Shown in pieces: positions 8,799-16,076 of a stretch of 64,000 bases of DNA. Position 1 is the stretch's first letter; the number at the start of each line of letters is the position of its first letter. The notes beneath the pieces are model-generated. The model had not been told where the DNA came from. It ran no database searches and saw only the letters and a program-made list of their open reading frames with translations. The position numbers were made by a program, and so were the translations under genes. The stretch is from assembly GCF_000617845.2 (NCBI RefSeq), contig NZ_DF820425.1, positions 6,330,741 to 6,394,740 on the forward strand, read 5' to 3'. Origin of the DNA: Bradyrhizobium sp. DOA9. Its GTDB lineage: Bacteria; Pseudomonadota; Alphaproteobacteria; Rhizobiales; Xanthobacteraceae.

Positions 8799-10067
8799 TC
8801 ACGCCGAGGTCGGAGGCTTAACCGTGCCAAACGCGCCCCTCTCGGCAAACTCCGCGATCCGGCGTTCGTCGTAGCCGAGCGTATCCTGCAGAATTTGGGT
8901 GGTATGCTCGCCCAACAGAGGTGCCGCTACTGGATCGATCGCGCGGGTCAAGCTCATTGTGATCGGCGGCTCGATGTTCGGCACCCATTCCGCCGTGGGG
9001 TGCGGAATGCGGTTCAAGCGGTGGCGCTCGCGAGCCTCCGGCGCATTGAACCCCTCCTCGACCGTCCGGAGATAGCCGACCGGAATATTGGCCAGCTTCA
9101 TCTTCGCCATCCAGTTCTCGAGCGTATCGCTGGCGAAGACTTCGGCAATGGCTGCCCGCAGGAGTTCCTTGTTCTCCGAACGGGCTTTGCGCGTCGCAAA
9201 TTGCGGATCGGTGATGAGATCAGGCCGATTCAGCACCTCGACCACGAGCCGGCGGTAGAGCCGGTCGTTGGCGCAGGCCATGTAGAGCGGCCCGTCCGAG
9301 GCCTCGTAGACGCCGACGGTTGGAGACCCGCTCGGTGAATTGCCGAAACGGCCGGGGTTTTCGCCGTTGATGAGATAGGCCATGCCGTAGAAGCCGGTCA
9401 TTCCCATGGCGATGTCGAACAGGGCCACCTCCACATGCTGCCCCCGGCCGAGCCGGTCGCGCGCCAGCAGCGCCAGCAGGATGGCATTGCAGGCGGACAT
9501 CCCCGTCGCCATGTCGACGATGGGCGGACCGGTGCGAACCGCCGGGCCGTCGGCAAATCCGTTGAGCGACATGAAGCCGCTTTCCGCCTGCGTGATCGGA
9601 TCGAAGCCTGGCCGCGAGGCAAACGGTCCGCTGCGTCCGTAGGCGGAGATCGAGCAATAGACCAGCCGCGGGTTGAGCGGCGCGACGGATTCATAGTCGA
9701 GCCCGAACTTCTTCATGACCCCGCTCGAAAAATTCTCCACGACCACATCCGCCTTGCGGATCAGGTCCAGCGCGATCTCGCGCGCCTCCGGCACCGCAAG
9801 GTCGAGCGCGATGCCGCGCTTATTACGGTTCAGGCTGAGAAAGGCGGCGCTCTCGCCTCCAATTTCCGCGTGCTCATAGGCACGCGTATCATCGCCGCCA
9901 TCGGGATTCTCGATCTTGATGACGTGCGCACCGTAATCGGCGAGCGTCTGCGTGCAGGCCGGACCCGCCACCACGCGCGTGAAATCGACGACCAATAGAT
10001 CATCGAGCGCGGTCGGTCCTCCCGTCCCTTGCGAGGCACGTACCGGCAATTGAGGCTTGGTGGGCAT
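8799..10067 (-). CDS. CaiB/BaiF (family III) CoA-transferase
   Basis: A 422-residue family III CoA-transferase. The N-terminal DFTRVVAGPACTQTLADYGA and KIENPDGGD segments are diagnostic. D156 in RPGFDPITQ matches the aspartate that forms the aspartyl-CoA thioester intermediate in formyl-CoA transferase. It is the first gene of the co-directional run CoA-transferase, monooxygenase, reductase. A CoA-activated aromatic or acid intermediate is therefore plausible in the pathway. GGGAG lies upstream of the ATG. Confidence 0.92.
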   Translation of the reverse strand: MPTKPQLPVRASQGTGGPTALDDLLVVDFTRVVAGPACTQTLADYGAHVIKIENPDGGDDTRAYEHAEIGGESAAFLSLNRNKRGIALDLAVPEAREIALDLIRKADVVVENFSSGVMKKFGLDYESVAPLNPRLVYCSISAYGRSGPFASRPGFDPITQAESGFMSLNGFADGPAVRTGPPIVDMATGMSACNAILLALLARDRLGRGQHVEVALFDIAMGMTGFYGMAYLINGENPGRFGNSPSGSPTVGVYEASDGPLYMACANDRLYRRLVVEVLNRPDLITDPQFATRKARSENKELLRAAIAEVFASDTLENWMAKMKLANIPVGYLRTVEEGFNAPEARERHRLNRIPHPTAEWVPNIEPPITMSLTRAIDPVAAPLLGEHTTQILQDTLGYDERRIAEFAERGAFGTVKPPTSA

Positions 10068-10180
10068 CGATCGTGCTCTCCCTTACATCGGCTTATGGTC
10101 GCCGAATTTCCTGCAAGAGCAAACTTAAAGCCCGGCGCCGCTGGCTTCGCAAGTCCCACGCCGGCATCGCTTCAATACGC

Positions 10181-10215
10181 AAAAGGGACCCGGCAGCCCC
10201 CAGGGCTGCCGGGTC
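10181..10215 (-). terminator. Rho-independent terminator of the terminase remnant
   Basis: On the minus strand a near-perfect stem (GACCCGGCAGCCC paired with GGGCTGCCGGGTC) is followed by CCTTTT. It ends transcription coming from the terminase remnant at 10288. Confidence 0.75.
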
Positions 10216-10287
10216 CTCGGAGACGTTCCAAGCACGTACTTGCCATTCGACCGATCGACGGCACGTTCCGTGCGGCGGCAAACCTGC

Positions 10288-10935
10288 TCAACAAAGCCAC
10301 TTCCGCCAATACAGCGTATGCGCCCAGGCCCAGGGGGCCTCGGGCTCGAACAGCCGATAGCCGGCCTGAATGAAGTTGTTGGCCGATACCGGGTTGTCCG
10401 TCGTATCAGAGACGATACTGTCCCATCCGATACGCCGTCCCCTGGCCTCGACCACACGCATTAATCTGCGCTGAAGGCCATTCCAGCTCGCCCACAATTC
10501 CGAGTCCTTGGCGCGTATGGTCGGGCGCAGCAGCGCGAGGCTGCGTGCGCTGAGGGATTGCGCCTCGTCGATCCAGGCGATGCGAAACCCCTCCAGGGAT
10601 TTGATCGAGTCGGCGGTGTGATCCTGGAGCCCACGGAAGATGATCAGGCCGTCCCCGGGCGTCTCGATCTTGTCGCTGAACAACTTGAAGCCATGTCCGA
10701 GCCCGAGGCTTGCGATCTTGCCTTCGATCAAGCGCTTCGACGATTGCGCCAGCGTGCGCTGCGCCTCGCGGATGCAGACCGCGAGCGTGCCGCGCTCGGC
10801 CTGGCAGGTCTCGACCAGGAGCTCGCCGAAGAAATGCGATTTTCCCGAGCCGCGTCCGCCGTAAACGCCCTTGTAGCGGGCGGGTTGCAGCAGCGGCTCG
10901 AAGATTTTGGCGGTCGGAATTTTCAGGATGGACAA
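10288..10935 (-). pseudogene. Phage terminase large subunit N-terminal part fused in frame to an acetyltransferase C-terminus
   Basis: Residues 1 to about 152 are the start of a phage terminase large-subunit ATPase, with Walker A GGRGSGKS (26-33) and Walker B IAWIDEA (119-125). The nuclease half is missing. From residue 153 (about base 10479) the protein instead reads like the last third of a GNAT acetyltransferase: an LQRRLMRVVEARGRRIGWD helix, a TTDNPVSANNFIQAGYRLF motif and a closing strand. A true terminase continues past SWN with a proline/arginine-rich motif that is absent here. It starts with TTG, 15 bp after the M23 pseudogene. A packaging enzyme without its nuclease cannot work; whether the chimera is expressed is unknown. 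Confidence 0.75.
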
Positions 10936-10949
10936 TGGCTGCGCTCGCC

Positions 10950-11770
10950 CTAGGGCAGGCCGGTGCGCCTACGCCACATCGCGGACCCGTCCTCGTTGTC
11001 TGGGGGTTCAGGTTGTGCTTGTCGAGTTTGGCTCGGGTCAGGAGAGGCCCCGTTTTCAGAGAATGGCGGCCAAAGCCCGAAGAGCCCTCCGAACTGTTTC
11101 TGCGCTGCTGGTGGGAGCGTAGAAGCACGGCCGACGTTCGGGACCTCTGGCAGCTTTGAGTCGAACGCGGATCGGTTCGGGTTTCCCTCTGCTATTCTCG
11201 TCAGGATCCGTACATCTTCAGGAGATGTTGCAGGCACTGCACGTGCATTCCGCAGATACTGCCGATATTCTGGGATGTAAGCCGGTGACGCCGGATTCGG
11301 ATCGAATGGCCCCAACGCATCGGCAAACGCGCTTGGATCCATCAGACGTCCTTCAGAATCCTTGATCTGATAGTGAACATGTGGATCTCCCGGCGTCCGA
11401 TCCTTGCGAAAGACGCCGGTATTTCCCATCGTCCCGATAAGCTGGCCTGCGGCCACGGGATCGCCGATGTTCACATGCCTGGCGTTGGTGGGAGGATCTG
11501 ATGAAGGAGGCCGTTCTTGTCTCTGATCGCGATCGTTCCCCACTTATCCTCACCGGCGCTCTCGACCACACCGTCGACGGGCGACCGCACCGCCGGGTTG
11601 CTCTTGTTCAGACGAGCCTCTCGTCCACCGACAAAGTTGAAGTCGATACCTCGATGCGGGTTGGATGAGCCTGGCGGCCTATCCGTGGTCACGCCATATC
11701 CGCAGGTCACGAGAGGCGGGACGCTCCCGGCGGGTTGCAAGATCCTCCGCATCATATCTTCCCAGGACAT
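10950..11770 (-). pseudogene. M23 metallopeptidase-like effector, copy 1 (frameshifted)
   Basis: Two overlapping reading frames together match the intact copy at 13051-13863. The first begins at ATG 11770 (MSWEDMMRRIL, with GGAG upstream) and carries the first zinc motif NPHRGID. The second continues from about 11490 with the HxH motif in DPHVHYQ and ends in DNEDGSAMWRRRTGLP. Comparison with copy 2 indicates one missing base in the codons for LHT near 11490. M23 enzymes cut peptidoglycan cross-bridges. The C-terminal 90 residues belong to the module shared with copy 2 and the AHH protein. Either the gene is dead or the base is a sequencing error. Confidence 0.75.
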
Positions 11771-11927
11771 GTCCAACTCCATTCGAAAGAGCCGAGCCGA
11801 CCTACTTGCCCGCATGTACGATGGCGTGGCTTCAGCCGACTTGCTCAACCAGTGATGATCGTCCAGTTACATTGCCCGCACGGCACGCAAAGCTCGACCA
11901 TTCGATCTGCTCGACAAGGAGACGCGT

Positions 11928-12882
11928 GTGAGAAAGTTGCGGGTCCACGGAATTCTGGATCATGCGATGCTGGCGCTGATGCTGACCGCATTTGCCTCTG
12001 TTGTGATCGCACAGGAGCGCCCCGCACCGGCCTTCAACAAATGGCGCCCGAAGGCCGGCGCGTATGCCGAACCCGGCAACAATTTTGAATCGTCCTGCGA
12101 TGAAGGCAAGCGGCATGACGATCAGCGAACAATCGGTCAGCGGTTACGAATGGGGCTGCGACGTCAAGAAAATTATCGATCTTGGCCCGGCCTCGCTGAA
12201 GTTCCAAATGATCTGCGACGATTACAATCTGGCGCAGAACCTCAACCCTCGCGATCCCAACTGGGAGAACAGGCAATTCAACGAAGTCATGTTCGTCAAG
12301 CGCATCGACGCTGCGACAATCTCCGTTCAGAAGAGCCTGAACGGGAAGCTCAAGGACCCTCCCTGGCGCGCGGCCTACTGCCCTCTGAAGATCCAGCGCG
12401 CGCTTGCCGAAGCTACACTGAGGGCCAAGATGGAAGCAAAGCAGAAGGCCGAACTGGAGCAAGCTTTGAAAGACGCTCACCCGCGGGACGGCGTCTACGC
12501 AGCGGCCGGCCCCGACTTTGAGGAGCGTTGCGCGAAGTTCAACGACATCGTCGTTACGTTCTCCGGAAAGTCGATCACCACGGCCTCGAACATATGCAAG
12601 ATCGAAAAGACGCGGGTTCAGCTACCCGATACCGTCAGAGTGGGCGCCGATTGCACATTGCAGCCGGCTGCAGACAGGGACGCCGTCAGCGTACAACACG
12701 TGAACACCACTCCGGACCGCGAGAACCTGATGTTCAAGAAGATCGACGACAAGAGCGTCATTCTCTGGATCATCAACAACGGACACTTCACCGGCGACGG
12801 CCGAAAGCTGTCCTATTGCAGCGACCAGGTGCAGCGCGCCTATGCCGTGCAGCGCCGGGCCGGTAAGCAGACCAGGAATTAG
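11928..12882 (+). pseudogene. Secreted Cys-containing two-domain protein, copy 1 (frameshifted)
   Basis: Starts at GTG 11928 behind AAGGAG. A signal peptide (hydrophobic LALMLTAFASVVIAQ) is followed by KWRPKAGAYAEPG and a cysteine. The frame is lost around 12105-12112 and continues one base over with the rest of domain 1. A second, similar domain begins at about 12480 (PRDGVYAAAGPDFEERC) and ends near the stop. Both domains share the pattern G-x-Y-A-x-x-G, two to four cysteines, a K-K/R-I-D step and a YC motif. The gene is divergent from M23 copy 1. Function is unknown; a periplasmic partner or immunity role for the peptidase is a hypothesis. Confidence 0.65.
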
Positions 12883-12990
12883 CCGAAGGCGTCAAACGAA
12901 AAGCCCGCGCCGGATCGCATCCGCGCGGGCAACACCAACTTCTGTCGATGATGCCATTCTGCCAGTGTTTTGCCCGACGTGTCAAACGAT
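12856..12990 (+). repeat. Long direct repeat, left copy
   Basis: About 130 bp nearly identical to 14558-14688. It contains the last codons of the secreted gene, a GC-rich hairpin (12903-12930) and the dispersed element. The two copies bracket the second M23/secreted-protein unit and are probably the scar of its duplication. Confidence 0.85.
12945..12989 (+). repeat. Dispersed intergenic element, copy 1
   Basis: Contains CCATTCTGCCAGTG followed by GTTTTGCCCGACGTGTCAAA. It lies 14 bp after a stem (12903-12930) and at the point where a remnant of the terminase start (13032 down to about 12995) breaks off. Confidence 0.9.
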
Positions 12991-13050
12991 CGATGGCGAC
13001 TCAGAGATCGCCGGAGTTTTCAGGATAGACAATGGCTGCGCTCGCTCGCC

Positions 13051-13863
13051 CTAGGGCAGGCCGGTGCGCCTGCGCCAAATCGCGGACCAGTCTTCGTTGT
13101 TTTGCGATTCGGATGGGCTTTGCGGTGCTTGATAAACACCAGCAAGGACGCCGCCGGCAGCCGCCGGCCACGATCCGAATCGTCTCTCGACGTCGCTCTG
13201 TGGCGAGAGCGGAAACGACTCATCAGTAGAGACAAAAGGCACCGGCGCGCCGTCGCTCGAATTGAAGACGGATCGATCCGATTTTCCGGCGGGCGTCCTC
13301 CTCAAGATCCGCACATCTTCGGGACGCGTCGCGGGGATGAGAGCCGCGCCTTGGAGATATCGTTGATGCTCCGGAACGTAAACGGGCGGGCTCGGGGCCG
13401 GCAGTTCGCGTTGATCCCAATATTCCTGAGGGTTCAGACGCCGCCCGGCGGCATCGATCAATTGATAGTGGAGATGATGATCACCACTCTCCACGTACTT
13501 CTCGCGCACTCCCATGTTGCCCATCGTACCGACCATCTGCCCAGCGACAACGCGATCGCCAATACTGACGTATTGCCTGTGCGTGTGCAGCAGTTCGTGT
13601 GAGACGCCGTCGGCGTCCCTGATCGCTATTCGACCTGAAGATCCTTCGCCGGCATTCGTCACGATGCCGTCGACTGGAGACCGCAATGCGGGGTGCCTCA
13701 GATTGACCCTTTGTTGTCCATTTGGACCGACGTTATAGTTCGCATCCACGCCACGATGCGGCGATGTGCCGACGTTCCGGAGCGCACCGTATGGGCTGGT
13801 GGTGTGCGGTTGAAAACCGTCTGCCGGCGGCAACATTCGTCGCAGTGCGTCTTCCCAGGACAT
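13051..13863 (-). CDS. M23 metallopeptidase effector with shared C-terminal module, copy 2
   Basis: An intact protein of 270 residues without a signal peptide. Residues 25-145 form an M23 (lysostaphin/LytM-type) domain with all ligands: H36 and D40 in SPHRGVD, H93/H95 in LLHTH and the HxH pair H130/H132. M23 enzymes are zinc peptidases that cut peptidoglycan peptides. Residues 181-270 form a different module (PEDVRIL, RRFGSW and a final NNEDWSAIWRRRTGLP) that recurs in the M23 copy 1 and the AHH-nuclease protein. The lack of a signal sequence and the shared tail suggest a secreted effector or phage-linked lysin. The secreted protein gene at 14003 is divergent. Confidence 0.85.
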   Translation of the reverse strand: MSWEDALRRMLPPADGFQPHTTSPYGALRNVGTSPHRGVDANYNVGPNGQQRVNLRHPALRSPVDGIVTNAGEGSSGRIAIRDADGVSHELLHTHRQYVSIGDRVVAGQMVGTMGNMGVREKYVESGDHHLHYQLIDAAGRRLNPQEYWDQRELPAPSPPVYVPEHQRYLQGAALIPATRPEDVRILRRTPAGKSDRSVFNSSDGAPVPFVSTDESFPLSPQSDVERRFGSWPAAAGGVLAGVYQAPQSPSESQNNEDWSAIWRRRTGLP

Positions 13864-14002
13864 ACAGATTTCCTCGTGATCAACGATTGGGTTTGACCAG
13901 ACTGCGTAAAACGCACGGCCACTTGCCCAACCTGTGGTTGGTCCACTATTCTGAGGTTGGCGCCCAGATACAGATCAGCACCAAATTCTCTGGAGAATTG
14001 AA

Positions 14003-14482
14003 TTGTTGAAATTCAACCGTATGAATCGCGTCACTCTGGCGTCAACGCTTGCCGTGCTTTTGCTGCCATGCGTCGGCCTGTCTCTCCACGCGCAGGAAGG
14101 CCCCAAGAGCACCTCCGGCAAATGGCGCCCAAAGGGCGGCACCTATGCAGAGCCGGGCCCCAGCTTCGATGCGAGATGCGGAGAGTATGGCGACGCACAG
14201 ATCGATTGGAGCTCCAACTTCATCTCGGGTGGCGAAGAGGGCTGCAGGATCACTAAACTATCGGATACCGCTCCCGGCAGCATCAAGCTCGATGTCGTCT
14301 GCCATTCTGCCGAGAGAGGAGAACGTTCCTACAAAGAGGTCTTTCTCCTGAAGAAGATCGACGAGAAGACGATCTTTGTGCGCGAGACCCAAGACGGCAA
14401 ATTTAAGCGCCCCGGAGGCCCCATGGCCTATTGTCCGGACGAGATGCAACGGACGTATAGCGACTCCAAGAAGAAGAGCTGA
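14003..14482 (+). CDS. Secreted Cys-containing KWRPK/YAEPG protein, copy 2
   Basis: About 159 residues from TTG 14003 (GGAG 7 bp upstream) or 153 from ATG 14021. A signal peptide ends near SLHAQEG. The mature part has KWRPKGGTYAEPGPSF, cysteines in ARCGEY, GCRI, VVCHS and AYCPDE, and a KKIDEKTIFV strand. It matches the first domain of the frameshifted copy at 11928-12882 and lacks the second domain, although the direct repeat after it keeps a trace of that copy's 3' end. Function is not recognised. A periplasmic location and divergent pairing with a peptidoglycan peptidase make an inhibitor role worth testing. Confidence 0.75.
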   Translation: MLKFNRMNRVTLASTLAVLLLPCVGLSLHAQEGPKSTSGKWRPKGGTYAEPGPSFDARCGEYGDAQIDWSSNFISGGEEGCRITKLSDTAPGSIKLDVVCHSAERGERSYKEVFLLKKIDEKTIFVRETQDGKFKRPGGPMAYCPDEMQRTYSDSKKKS

Positions 14483-14557
14483 CGTGGTCATGTCATTGCT
14501 CTTGAGCCAGCGCGCCAGCGATTGCTTCGACGGATACTCCGTACCTCGCCGCCGCGG

Positions 14558-14688
14558 CGGGCCGGCAAGCAGGCCAGGAATGAGCCGAAGGCATCAAACG
14601 AAAAGCCCGCGCCGGATTGCATCCGCGCGGGCAACATCAACTTCTGTCGATGATGCCATTCTGTCGGTGTTTTGCCCGACGGGTCAAT
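14558..14688 (+). repeat. Long direct repeat, right copy
   Basis: Partner of 12856-12990. It includes a hairpin (14605-14632) and dispersed element copy 2. The first bases match the coding end of the secreted gene copy 1, so this is a leftover of a longer secreted gene. Confidence 0.85.
14647..14687 (+). repeat. Dispersed intergenic element, copy 2
   Basis: A variant with CTGTCGGTG in place of CTGCCAGTG and GACGGGTCAA at the end. It follows the stem at 14605-14632. Confidence 0.85.
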
Positions 14689-15070
14689 GGTCAATCGAGG
14701 CGCGGTTGCAGATCGGGAGCTCCGCCGTCTCGAGCGTCGTGGCGGCGTCACCGCTGCTCGAGCTCGGCGGATGCACGATGATGCGCTCGATCCGGTGAAT
14801 CAATTCCAGCACGCCGTCCTGGCCGTTTTCGACCGGCTGTGCGGCTTTGCCCCAGCCGCGATCGAGGATGGCGTTGGCGGCCGAGACGCGGGCGGCCGGC
14901 GTTGCGTCCTCGCTGCGCATGATGCCGACGAGCATCCGGATGGCGGTCCGGGTGTGGCTGCGCGCAAGCGAGCGTATTTCGGTCAAGTTGCGCGCCCGCG
15001 ACGTCTTCCCGCGCGTGGGCAAGCGAACCGGCGCGAGCTCGAGCTCGCCTTCGATGATGTCCTCGCTCAC
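14684..15070 (-). CDS. Phage terminase small subunit-like protein
   Basis: A 128-residue protein from GTG 15070, whose start overlaps the stop of the preceding small gene (GTGA). The central part (LARSHTRTAIRMLVGIM, then ATPAARVSAANAILDRGWG) resembles the helical region of terminase small-subunit-like phage proteins, which recognise packaging sites. A large-subunit fragment lies 4 kb downstream in the same direction, separated by the M23/secreted units. Order and strand fit a split phage packaging cassette. The last residues (NRASIDH) come from repeat-element DNA, so the original C-terminus may have been replaced. Confidence 0.6.
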   Translation of the reverse strand: MSEDIIEGELELAPVRLPTRGKTSRARNLTEIRSLARSHTRTAIRMLVGIMRSEDATPAARVSAANAILDRGWGKAAQPVENGQDGVLELIHRIERIIVHPPSSSSGDAATTLETAELPICNRASIDH

Positions 15071-15138
15071 GCGAACGTCTCCCACAGCAGGATGGCAACG
15101 AGGCCCGCGAGGGCCAGCGATATCAGATAGGCGGTCAT
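15067..15138 (-). CDS. Small 23-residue membrane peptide upstream of terminase small subunit
   Basis: A tiny gene with one hydrophobic helix (LISLALAGLVAILLWE) and a strong ribosome site, GAGGAGA, 4 bp before ATG 15136-15138. The stop overlaps the next GTG start (GTGA). The coupling and RBS argue for translation. The function is unknown; a phage membrane peptide is possible. Confidence 0.55.
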   Translation of the reverse strand: MTAYLISLALAGLVAILLWETFA

Positions 15139-15444
15139 CGTCTCTCCTCGAAAACAATATGCGCGGCAGATCGCGCGACAAGGCGCGATCGTTTCGGGCG
15201 CGAACCCTATCTCCGTTGAACCCCGGAGACCGCAGCGGCGCGGGCAAAGGGCCCAGCGCCGCGAGCCGACACGTTCGCGCGTGCACGGCCAGCAATGGTT
15301 CGGACGACGGCGCGCCGATCGGCGCTCCCTAACGCGTTTATCAAGCGAGTGCGTGGCCGCAATGCGCCGCCGCCGTCCGATTGCGACATCGAGACAAAAA
15401 AACCCGCGGCGGATGTCGTCCCGCGCGGGTGAACCAAGCTCGTC

Positions 15445-15488
15445 TCGATGATGGCATTATGCCGGTGTTTTGCCCGACGTGTCAAAAC
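15445..15488 (+). repeat. Dispersed intergenic element, copy 3
   Basis: A slightly diverged copy (GGCATTATGCCGGTG) behind an A-tract and an imperfect stem at 15402-15430. Confidence 0.85.
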
Positions 15489-15578
15489 CTCCGATGAATT
15501 GGAAAAGGCTGCATTGAAAGAGGCAGAATTGAAAAAGCCCGCCGCGGATTACGCCGCGCGGGCCGAGCCAAACTCATT

Positions 15579-15623
15579 TCGATGATGCCATTCTGCCAGT
15601 GTTTTGCCCGACGTGTCAAACGA
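15579..15623 (+). repeat. Dispersed intergenic element, copy 4
   Basis: A consensus copy preceded by an A-tract and a stem at 15537-15563. It lies only 134 bp from copy 3. Confidence 0.9.
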
Positions 15624-15667
15624 ACGAATTCGCGCAAGCCGCGTTGGACAATCAGGAGCGACCGGGC

Positions 15668-15883
15668 ATGACCATCAAGACGAACGCACTCGAGACATCG
15701 CCAGGCAAACCGACGCCAAATCTTCCGGGCTCGAAGCCGCGCATCGACAAGGAGCGCGCAGGGCAGCAAGCGATCGTCGAAGATGCCCGCGAGCCGGCGG
15801 ACGACGGCCGCGATCTCGCGCATGGCGAGGGCGGCAGCATCGATCTGCCCACTAAACCCGGCGATATGTCGAAGGACGATTGA
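15668..15883 (+). CDS. Small hydrophilic hypothetical protein
   Basis: 71 residues from ATG 15668 with CAGGAG upstream. It is polar and rich in proline, aspartate and glycine (PGKPTPNLPGSKPRIDKER), with no membrane helix or cysteine, so it is probably disordered. The family is not recognised; similar small proteins are common in Bradyrhizobium, which is a recollection rather than a search result. Confidence 0.6.
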   Translation: MTIKTNALETSPGKPTPNLPGSKPRIDKERAGQQAIVEDAREPADDGRDLAHGEGGSIDLPTKPGDMSKDD

Positions 15884-15907
15884 GCCGCTCTACGAGCGGC
15901 GCGCATC

Positions 15908-15949
15908 TCGATGATGCCATTCTGACGGTGTTTTGCCCGACGCGTCAAT
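15908..15949 (+). repeat. Dispersed intergenic element, copy 5
   Basis: A copy with TCTGACGGTG and GACGCGTCAA, just after a short stem (CCGCTC/GAGCGG) at the 3' end of the small gene. Confidence 0.85.
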
Positions 15950-16076
15950 CGACAGCGCGCAAAATCGCAACGCCCCCTCCTCCCAACTCAATATGTGGTG
16001 CGCAAGGGGCTTGCTTCAAGCCCCCGATGATCGCGTAAGACCCCGCGACCCGAACACCAAGTCGAGGGGTCACGCC

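Larger units (their letters stand above)
15139..15667. other. Gene-free stretch holding two repeat elements
   Basis: Apart from the two dispersed elements with their hairpins, no coding sequence is supported here. The readings across it on either strand have no family features and appear only because of the GC content. Confidence 0.6.

Noticed and set aside
10288..15138. Functional prophage
   Set aside because: No capsid, tail, integrase or portal genes are seen and the large terminase subunit is truncated.
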